DNA from: Methanobacteriota archaeon
GTDB lineage: Archaea > Thermoplasmatota > Poseidoniia > Poseidoniales > SP79
Direction of reading: 5' to 3'
DNA: 30,364 nt
Assembly: GCA_002715545.1 (NCBI GenBank)
Contig: PAZI01000016.1
Coordinates: 7,093-37,456 of the forward strand
Below, piece by piece: positions 11,733 through 19,362 of this stretch. The position numbers and the translations under genes were made by a program. Under the pieces are notes generated by a model. That model did not search any database, was not told the DNA's origin, and worked only from the letters and a program-made list of their open reading frames with translations. How positions within the stretch are numbered: the stretch's first letter is position 1; each line of letters starts with the position of its first letter.

Positions 11733-13094
11733 TTAGCCAAGAGCAATGCTTAAAGCAGTACTATCTGCTAATGTTGCAGCACCAATATCAGATGCTAATT
11801 CAGTTTTACTAAGTCCCTCTAAACCATTTGCTGTAAATCTGGCATAGTCATTATCTGCAACACTTGCATGGTCTATTTTCACTGCATTAGTATTTGAGAT
11901 GCCAAAGGTCAAACTTGCTTGTCCACCTATCTGACTTAACACTTCAGATGCACTAAGACCTTCAATAGAAGTTCCATCTACTCGTAAAAAATCATTATCT
12001 ACTACACCACTTGTAAAAACAGCTATGTTCCCACTTGATATTCCAGTTGTAAATGTTGCTACTGTTTGCCAGGCAGAACCATTATAAACTTTCAAAACAT
12101 TTGAGCTGGTATTAAAATATAAATCTCCAGCTGTTAAAGCATCTCCATCATTATCAACAGTTGGATCACTTGACTTTGCTCCTAAGAAAATATCATCAAA
12201 ACTATCTAAAGATGCTGCTGCACTTGTTGCACTAGATGCTGCTGCTGTGGCACTGCTAGCAGCTGCTGTGGCACTTGCTGCTGCTTCATTAGCTTTTGTA
12301 GTTGCAGTATCTTTATGACCACTCGCAGTTGATGCACTACTAGCTGCTCCAGTAGCTGATGATGCTGCTGCCGTTGCAGATGACGCTGCTGCCGTTGCTG
12401 AAGTTGCAGCTGCTACAGCATCAACCAACAATTCAAAATGGTCTGTATCTGTTAAAGTATCTCCAATAACTGAATCTGCTACACAAATATAAATGTTGTT
12501 AAGTTGTGCAGCTGTGGAACCCTTTACTATATCTCTTTGAACAAAAGCTGCTGTAGTTGTTGTAGCACTTGTGCCTTTATATGTACCTAATTCTTGAGTT
12601 ACAGATAATTCCCCAGAACTATCAAAAGCCAGGATTTTACTTGCTCTGTCAGTTGCTGAAGTTGTAAATTCTGTACTTGTCATAGTATTTGTTACAGACA
12701 ATTTAAGAGATCTATCAACTTCCTCCTGGATTTGTTGAGCAATAAATGTCAGTTTGTCCAGGGCATCTTCATGTGTTGCAGCTGGAAACGGATCATTTTC
12801 TACATAATCGGTAGCCTGGGTTAAAGGAACTACTCTTTTAATAACAACTGTTTCTCCACTTGCTGGTGTGTAATCAGTTGGACTTGTACTAAAAACAACA
12901 TTACCTCCACTAGCTACACCAACATTTGTAACTGTATAATGAGTGTCTAATGTTTTTTTTGTTTCAGCTCCAGTTGAACTTCTAATGTAAACTTCTAATT
13001 CACCAGCAGCAGTAATTTTAAATCCGTAAGGAAAGCTAGTCGTAGAACCATTACCACTAGCACTAGCTGTTAAAGTAGTACTTGATACTGTCAT
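11733..13094 (-). CDS. Tail fibre with T7 gp17-like N-terminus
   Basis: A 453-residue protein. Residues 1-130 match the T7 tail fibre N-terminal domain (PF03906): SFPYGFKI (20-27), ELEVYIR, VVIKRVVPLTQATDYVENDPF (split around 84-104) and the helix DALDKLTFIAQQIQEEVDRSL. That domain docks the fibre on the tail tube. Residues 226-295 are an Ala/Ser/Thr repeat (SATAAASSATAAASSA) expected to form a trimeric stalk. Residues 323-346 (GDLYFNTSSNVLKVYNGSAW) are a recurring fibre module. The C-terminus has no chaperone or enzymatic domain. Receptor-binding probably lies in the downstream small proteins. Confidence 0.85.
   Translation of the reverse strand: MTVSSTTLTASASGNGSTTSFPYGFKITAAGELEVYIRSSTGAETKKTLDTHYTVTNVGVASGGNVVFSTSPTDYTPASGETVVIKRVVPLTQATDYVENDPFPAATHEDALDKLTFIAQQIQEEVDRSLKLSVTNTMTSTEFTTSATDRASKILAFDSSGELSVTQELGTYKGTSATTTTAAFVQRDIVKGSTAAQLNNIYICVADSVIGDTLTDTDHFELLVDAVAAATSATAAASSATAAASSATGAASSASTASGHKDTATTKANEAAASATAAASSATAAASSATSAAASLDSFDDIFLGAKSSDPTVDNDGDALTAGDLYFNTSSNVLKVYNGSAWQTVATFTTGISSGNIAVFTSGVVDNDFLRVDGTSIEGLSASEVLSQIGGQASLTFGISNTNAVKIDHASVADNDYARFTANGLEGLSKTELASDIGAATLADSTALSIALG
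12210..12419 (-). repeat. Ala/Ser/Thr coding repeat in tail fibre
   Basis: Imperfect repeats of a seven-residue unit (ASSATAA) made of GCT/GCA-rich codons encode residues 226-295 of the fibre, interrupted by a unique stretch (GHKDTATTKANE). Such repeats form the fibre stalk and can change length by slippage. Confidence 0.7.
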
Positions 13095-13102
13095 GTTAGT
13101 TC

Positions 13103-15574
13103 CTAATTAAATGCGTTATAAATGTTTGGTAATCTATCTGGTTTAAGTTTGCCTGGACGCCACCAGAACTTTTGACCATAATTTTTTCTCCAGGTCCTTT
13201 CATTTCTTCTAAAGGATTTTCTGGATCCTACTGGATCTGCCCATAATTTAAGCCTATCCAATATATTTCTTTCCATTGCTAATCTCATATACCAAAGAGA
13301 AGAGCCTGGAGTATATCTGCCTATAAAGTTAATTAATTCATTTGAAAAATTAGTATCTTCTCCACTGATTGCCTGGAGAATATTACCAGTTGTAAGATTG
13401 TTTAGATCTCCAACAAAACCAACAACTGGACCAGCTACTGTTTCTGGTAAACCTTTTCCATATCTGTTTATATCCCAGAACATAAAGTCACCAAAAATAC
13501 CTAAACCACCACCTTGCATAAATGCAGCTCCCCAAAACTGTGGAGTATTCATTGGTCTAGGATCTCTACCTTTTGCCATCTCTTTCATCTGCATAGCTAA
13601 TCCACCCATGATAGTGGCTGAAATAACCATATCTGCCAGGTACATCCCTTTTCTTTGAAAACCTACCTGGGATAATCCACGCATGATATGCGTATGTACC
13701 AGGGTAACGCCAAAGTTTTTATACATGGCAAAAGATCTAGTCATTTCACCAGCTATTGTACCTGGTTTAGTATCACCAGTTAAAAAAGCTCTACCTCTAT
13801 AACTTGTTGAAGGAACAGCAAAGTTAGTTTCTGTATCAACCATTTCCATTAACCTGGTTGAAAGTTTCCTGGAAACTTCTGGACTTATATCTGTTCTTGC
13901 CTCAATCTCTTCAGCTCTTAAAAATGTAGCTCCTTTATGCTCATACAGATCTGTAGATCGCATGATATTCCAGCTATCATTTTCTATGCCGTATTGTTTT
14001 AGAGTTTGTCTTAATTGTGGGTCCAGCTGGTCAAAAGTTTTTCCAACATTATCAGCAAGATTTCCCAGGAACTCCATTCCAAATGCCCAGCGTCCAGCCT
14101 GGGTCCAGGGTGATAATCCAGACGCTCTCATAACAAAGTCACCAATACGCCTGGTTATTTCTGGACCAGATATTTCACCTACAAATCTTTGTTGAGCTGA
14201 CGCTATTGAAAGCCAGCCTTCTGAAATAAGTCCTAATCTTACAGCTAATTTTTGTTGTTCATTTCTTCCTAATGGCTGCAACAATTTAAAATATTGACCA
14301 ATCATATTTACCTGGCTTAAACCAGAAGTTCTCCTGGCAATACGCTGAAAGTTTAAATCTGTTGTTGCCAGGACAGCTGCCATTCCTAATTGTGCTGCTT
14401 GTAATATTTGGCGTAATCCAGCAAAACCAGCTCCAACAGTTGAATCAATAGCATTATCATTACGTCCAGCAACTGCACTATAAAGTTGGTCTATATTATT
14501 ATTATCAATCCTTGTTCTTCTTTCCCCATCTTTTTTTGTAGCATTAGACTTTTTAACATTTTGTTTTATCAACTCTATTGTTGACGCTGGATTAGGTCCC
14601 AGGATTTCCATTTGACCTATATCCCTGGACATTGATTTTATATGACCAATCATCACATCAAAAGGCGTACCTTTTGCAAATCTTGCAGAATATTCTAACC
14701 AACCATCAGCAGTTTCAAATATTAAAAATCTATGGTCTGTTCTTCTATTGCCTAATGATTTTCCACCTTTAGCACGACTAGGACTAAATTTGTTTAATCC
14801 ATCTGTAACTATATTTTCGTAAACATCATATAATACAGCTTTAATTTCAAATAATGGGATTTGTTGACCAGTTTGTTCATCAATCATTTTTTTATGATCT
14901 AGTCTATCATAAACAAAATCTACCCATTCCTTGGGACCAACTTTACGAATAGCAACTGCGTCATGTGTTTGTGGCAATCCCCAGCCAATTCTTTTAGCAA
15001 TGGATCCACCAGCTGCATTAAATCGTTGTCGTAATTTTTCAGCTGTATTTGACCAGGCTCTTGCCATTTCCCTGGCAGCAACATCTCCAGTATCTTTTCC
15101 AAAAATCTCTCTAACCATATTATCGAGCTTGGCTTTGTTTCTTACAGCTCCTAATAGATTTCTTTTAAATGATACAAGAAAGTTATCTAAATTTCTTATT
15201 GCCTGGTTTTCAACAGCCTGGACCCTTTGTTTTACAGAAGAAAATTTACTACGTCTATCTTCTTCCAGGATAGCAAGAGCTGCCCTTCCCCAGTTTATAT
15301 TACCAGATCTATCTCTATATTCATTTACATTCAGTTCAATTTGTTTCCAGGCTTTAATTTGTGCTAATTGTTTTCTTTGTTTTTCAACACTTGCATATTT
15401 TAAAGCATCAAAAGTATCTCTACCAGCTTGAGCATCAGCTTCAGCTTTACCCATGCCTTGACTTTTTTCCAGCTCTACTTGTCGCTGTGTAAATAAGTCA
15501 AGAGCATTACGCCTTTGGTCAGCTGTAATTGTTCCTTCATCAAAAGCATTTTCAATGCAATCTACTAAGCTCAT
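13103..15574 (-). CDS. Large internal virion protein, polyvalent-protein C-terminal type
   Basis: An 823-residue protein. ATG 15574 overlaps the preceding stop (ATGA) with GGAAGG six bases upstream; the TTG two codons earlier is less likely. The N-terminal third is helical and charged. The middle has ADGWLEYSARFAKGTPFDVM and a GPNP turn, then hydrophobic helices (about 395-420, LRQILQAAQLGMAAVLATTD) and FGMEFLGNLADN, patterns seen in the C-terminal part of large multidomain phage virion proteins ('polyvalent' proteins). Probably ejected into the host with DNA or forming the inner core, replacing T7 gp16. The last 60 residues are strongly basic (RRNERTWRKNYGQKFWWRPG). Confidence 0.72.
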   Translation of the reverse strand: MSLVDCIENAFDEGTITADQRRNALDLFTQRQVELEKSQGMGKAEADAQAGRDTFDALKYASVEKQRKQLAQIKAWKQIELNVNEYRDRSGNINWGRAALAILEEDRRSKFSSVKQRVQAVENQAIRNLDNFLVSFKRNLLGAVRNKAKLDNMVREIFGKDTGDVAAREMARAWSNTAEKLRQRFNAAGGSIAKRIGWGLPQTHDAVAIRKVGPKEWVDFVYDRLDHKKMIDEQTGQQIPLFEIKAVLYDVYENIVTDGLNKFSPSRAKGGKSLGNRRTDHRFLIFETADGWLEYSARFAKGTPFDVMIGHIKSMSRDIGQMEILGPNPASTIELIKQNVKKSNATKKDGERRTRIDNNNIDQLYSAVAGRNDNAIDSTVGAGFAGLRQILQAAQLGMAAVLATTDLNFQRIARRTSGLSQVNMIGQYFKLLQPLGRNEQQKLAVRLGLISEGWLSIASAQQRFVGEISGPEITRRIGDFVMRASGLSPWTQAGRWAFGMEFLGNLADNVGKTFDQLDPQLRQTLKQYGIENDSWNIMRSTDLYEHKGATFLRAEEIEARTDISPEVSRKLSTRLMEMVDTETNFAVPSTSYRGRAFLTGDTKPGTIAGEMTRSFAMYKNFGVTLVHTHIMRGLSQVGFQRKGMYLADMVISATIMGGLAMQMKEMAKGRDPRPMNTPQFWGAAFMQGGGLGIFGDFMFWDINRYGKGLPETVAGPVVGFVGDLNNLTTGNILQAISGEDTNFSNELINFIGRYTPGSSLWYMRLAMERNILDRLKLWADPVGSRKSFRRNERTWRKNYGQKFWWRPGKLKPDRLPNIYNAFN

Positions 15575-18500
15575 ACGCAACCTTCCAGACGCTCGAGCAT
15601 TTTTTGATCTTGCTCTATGTCTGCTTTTATTTGTCTTGGTGTTGTTGTTGAAAGAATTTCATTACCAGTTGCATCATCAATTTTTACATCTGGTATTTCT
15701 ATATCAAGGTCCTCGATAGGTTCCTCAACTTTAGTACTTTCCTTATACCCTTTCAGATCATCTAAGGCAAGGTCATAATCATCTTTTATTTTTTCAGCAT
15801 TTCTATGTAAAGGTGAATTTTCTGTAACAATCAATCCACCATTATCAGCAATATCTACATCAAATCTTCCTGGATATTGTTCAGTAACAACTTTTGTAAG
15901 TTCGTCCAATGAAAGTGGACCTTTGGCAAAAGGATCATCTAAATCAACTTTGCCAGTTGTTAAATTTGCTTCTTCAATAATTGTGTCTAAATCTGGCTGA
16001 CTATCAGCTGCTTGGTCAAATAAATCTTTGTCTACTTGCCCTGGCGTTTGATCTCCTGGTTGATCTGGTCTACCAGTTTCTGCCCTCGTGGTGACTCCAC
16101 CAGGTTCCTGGCGTACAGTTCCTTCTCCCCCCAGCTTGTAGTCGATTGGGATTGGTTTAAGGAACTCTCTGCTATCTTCGAGGAGAGTTTGCCTTTCGCC
16201 TTTTGGCTGGTTGTTGTCGATTTCAAAGTAGCCATTAACTTTTCCTTTTATTTCATTATAATGTTTTTTAGGTAAATTTCCAATCTCTTTCATTACTTCT
16301 AATGGAATTAATCTACCTTGAGCTATAAACCTTCTAATCATTCGGTTCATTGCATTTTCAAATGTTACATCTACATTTCCTAGTGTAACATCATAACCAG
16401 CATCTACTAATAATTTAATGTTTCTTTCTATAGTTTCAAGTTTTCCCCCAGTTTGTGGAAGTACAATATTATCTCCATTTCTTACTGCATTAAATAAAAT
16501 AAGATCATTAATCATTGAGCTTTCACTATGAACAGCGTTTGCTCCTATACCACCTTGGTATTCTGGTAATATTTTTTTTGCTTCATCACTATCGGCTATT
16601 ATAGCTCTCATTTTCCTGGCGATTGGATTAGCTATTGAGCTTTTACCAGACGCTGGTTGTCCTAATAATATTACTGCTTTTTTTTCTCTTGCTACTGAAT
16701 TTACTGGTGGAGTTATATTATCATCTAACCAGGCAAATTTTTCTAAATATGAATATAAAGCTGCAATACCAGTTGTGTAACCTTTTACAGTTTTTTCTAA
16801 TCCATACTGATCTTTAATTATAAATGTACGATTTTCTAAATATTCTTCTGTAAGATCTGCAAGTGACTTTTTACCAGGTTCAATTGTTTCTGGTATATCG
16901 TACATTTGATTGACAGCTTTTTTAACAGCTGGGTGCTGTTCTATTTGCTCAACAGTAAAATTACCAGCGTTCATTTTACTTTCCAGGTCTAATCTTTCAT
17001 TTAAATCTTCCTGGAAAGCCTCTCGTGGAGGGTCTAAATCATTTATTAAACTGTCTGCTTGTTGTTGAGATTGAGTTCCCCCTGGCTCGTCAATTCCCTG
17101 GATCTCTTCATCCTTGCCTGGGTCCCTTTTCGTTTTAGCTTGGTAATTGTTTCCAGCAGCAAGTTCCTCGATAGATGAAAGTTCACCTCGTTCAATTGCT
17201 CTTCTGATAAACTGGAGAAAATCTGCTGTAGCGTTCTTCGTGTTTCCATCTTCCCTGGCTCTTTTTGCTGCCTGGTTGAGTTGCTCTGATAGTTCGCCTT
17301 TTCTGTTTGCGAGTTTTTCGAGGAAGTGGATCGCTTTTTTGTCATCATCTACTCTCTGTTCGTTTGCTTTTTTTGCTAATACGTTTCCTTCTTCTGCAAT
17401 ACTATTAGCATTTTTAATCAATGTTGCAAAGGTCCTGGTATCTTGTTTTAATTCTTTTACTGCATTGTCCAGGACTTTAGCTCTTTCTAAATAATAACTT
17501 TCTGCCAGGACCTCTTCACCAAATAAACTTGTTTGTTTTATTTGATCTGTTGGTAAAGTTTTTACCTGGTTAATTATTGACGTTGCTTGTGCAATGTTTG
17601 ATGGCTGTGTTTTTGATAAAACATTTATTGCTGCACTTTGCAGCTCTGGATTATCTGGTATCAGCTCACCAACTTTTGCACCAAAATTTGCTGGTATAAC
17701 TCTATTAACAACCATTAAAAAATTATCTTCAGATAAATTTACCATATTTCTAGCTGTTCTAACTAAACTAGAATTTGGAGGTAATTCTTTTACCTGGCTA
17801 GGATCACCTCGTAAAACTTTTGCAGCGTCAATAGCTGAACCAGATCCCTGGGCAATATTTTTAAGAGCTGCCATTATTCGTGCCATATCGACAGTAACAC
17901 CATCTGTTTCTCTTAAAACGTATGCTTTTAATCTTACGTCCTGGTTAGGATCTGTTTTTTTAATTCTTTTTGCTAATCCAAATCTTTGGTGTCCATCTGC
18001 AACAAATTGTCTACCATCTGCATATTCATAAATAGTAATTAAATCTGCTTTCATTGGGTCCCATTTAGTAACCCCTTGCAATGTTGGCAGCACTCCAAAT
18101 TCATCTCCACCTTCTTTATATTGAAATGACCTGGCATCTACTTCAACTTTATCAAAATCTACATCAATTATATCTACATATTGTGGATCATTGTCATAAA
18201 CGCTTTTTGGAGGGACTACATCAGATATTGGCTGTTCTGGTATATTTGGGACCTCATTAGAGTTTATTGCCCTCTCTGCCTCGTCTAATCGAGATAAATG
18301 TTCAGCTGTATCAGTAATTGGCTGGGTTTCGACAGTTTCTATATCATCAGCTACTTCATTTATAGCCTGGTTGTTTTGTGCCAGCTCTTCGTTTTTTCGT
18401 AAAAAATAATCAATATCTTGTTCTTTATACCCAAGCTCCTGGAGTTTATATCTTAATTCTTCTTTACTTTTTGCAGCAGCTTTTTTTAATTGTTCAATAT

Positions 18501-19362
18501 TTTTTGCAGCTGCCTCGGTAAATACATCTATTCCTTTGCGTACTAAATTAGCTGGTATTTTTAATCCTTTAACAGTTCCAGCTATTGCGTATGGAGTTCC
18601 AAAACCAAACAATCCACCAGCTGCTATTCTGGTATAATAATCTGCCCAGGACATTTCTAAACCTAGTTCCTCATACCATTGAGCTACTGATGGTTGTAAG
18701 ATAGCTTCAGAGCCAGCTCCTATGATTGCCTCGGTCAAAGCTATTTTAAATAAACCACCACTCATTCCACCACCAAGTATCATAGACCCAACAACAACTG
18801 GTTCATGGATAACACCACCAGCTTGACCAATAAATCGAGCAGATCCTTTTATAAATCCTGGTGAACGTGCAGCTATTTCGTCAAAGTTTTTTCTTTTAGT
18901 AGTTGCAACCTCCTTACCTTGTTGCTCTATTTTTTCTAATGATAAATCCTGGAACTCTGGATAAAGGTCTGGATTTTCTTTTATATGCTTTAAATATCTG
19001 TTTGCTTGTTTAACATAAGCTGAATTACCATTGCGTAATCTTTCATCTAAATCATTTAAAACACCAATTCTTAATTGAGTTGCTGGATTATAAATTTGCG
19101 ACATTCCAAAAAAATCTGCAAGTTTATCTTTTTTACCAAACACAAGATTGGGTTCTCTTTCCTTCATTATATCAATGATTGGTTCCCAAACTTCCTCTAG
19201 GACAATAGCTGGTGACCAGGTTGTTTCATTGGTCATAAACATATTGTAACCAGCTGCTAGGTTTTGTTGAAAAGACCCAGTTGCTTTGTTAGTAAAGTTT
19301 GTAGCGTAAGGCTGGACAGAATTATTAGCTGTCGCACTATTGTCATTAAATAAAAAACTCAT
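15571..19362 (-). CDS. Giant internal virion protein with ParB-like and zeta-toxin-like domains
   Basis: A 1263-residue protein. Residues 175-265 contain glycine-rich hydrophobic stretches that could span a membrane. Residues about 396-520 resemble a ParB N-terminal domain, with the signature FVADGHQRFGLAKR (453-466). Residues about 895-1035 resemble zeta toxin: Walker A LLGQPASGKSSI (899-910), ADSDEAKKILPE (923-934) and HSESSMINDLILFNAV (945-960). Residues 1050-1263 are acidic and low-complexity. Its start overlaps the 909-residue protein (ATGA) and its stop overlaps the next. I infer ejection into the host with an effector role. Domain calls are by motif; activities are not shown. Confidence 0.75.
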   Translation of the reverse strand: MSFLFNDNSATANNSVQPYATNFTNKATGSFQQNLAAGYNMFMTNETTWSPAIVLEEVWEPIIDIMKEREPNLVFGKKDKLADFFGMSQIYNPATQLRIGVLNDLDERLRNGNSAYVKQANRYLKHIKENPDLYPEFQDLSLEKIEQQGKEVATTKRKNFDEIAARSPGFIKGSARFIGQAGGVIHEPVVVGSMILGGGMSGGLFKIALTEAIIGAGSEAILQPSVAQWYEELGLEMSWADYYTRIAAGGLFGFGTPYAIAGTVKGLKIPANLVRKGIDVFTEAAAKNIEQLKKAAAKSKEELRYKLQELGYKEQDIDYFLRKNEELAQNNQAINEVADDIETVETQPITDTAEHLSRLDEAERAINSNEVPNIPEQPISDVVPPKSVYDNDPQYVDIIDVDFDKVEVDARSFQYKEGGDEFGVLPTLQGVTKWDPMKADLITIYEYADGRQFVADGHQRFGLAKRIKKTDPNQDVRLKAYVLRETDGVTVDMARIMAALKNIAQGSGSAIDAAKVLRGDPSQVKELPPNSSLVRTARNMVNLSEDNFLMVVNRVIPANFGAKVGELIPDNPELQSAAINVLSKTQPSNIAQATSIINQVKTLPTDQIKQTSLFGEEVLAESYYLERAKVLDNAVKELKQDTRTFATLIKNANSIAEEGNVLAKKANEQRVDDDKKAIHFLEKLANRKGELSEQLNQAAKRAREDGNTKNATADFLQFIRRAIERGELSSIEELAAGNNYQAKTKRDPGKDEEIQGIDEPGGTQSQQQADSLINDLDPPREAFQEDLNERLDLESKMNAGNFTVEQIEQHPAVKKAVNQMYDIPETIEPGKKSLADLTEEYLENRTFIIKDQYGLEKTVKGYTTGIAALYSYLEKFAWLDDNITPPVNSVAREKKAVILLGQPASGKSSIANPIARKMRAIIADSDEAKKILPEYQGGIGANAVHSESSMINDLILFNAVRNGDNIVLPQTGGKLETIERNIKLLVDAGYDVTLGNVDVTFENAMNRMIRRFIAQGRLIPLEVMKEIGNLPKKHYNEIKGKVNGYFEIDNNQPKGERQTLLEDSREFLKPIPIDYKLGGEGTVRQEPGGVTTRAETGRPDQPGDQTPGQVDKDLFDQAADSQPDLDTIIEEANLTTGKVDLDDPFAKGPLSLDELTKVVTEQYPGRFDVDIADNGGLIVTENSPLHRNAEKIKDDYDLALDDLKGYKESTKVEEPIEDLDIEIPDVKIDDATGNEILSTTTPRQIKADIEQDQKMLERLEGCV

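Noticed and set aside
12210..12419. CRISPR-like array
   Set aside because: Repeats are contiguous coding units of the fibre stalk without spacers.
14931..15431. 166-codon plus-strand ORF
   Set aside because: It lies wholly opposite the conserved internal virion protein; composition is that of an antisense shadow and no ribosome site or motif is present.
17594..18031. 145-codon plus-strand ORF
   Set aside because: Antisense to the ParB-like region of the giant virion protein, hydrophobic composition typical of reverse complements; no motif.
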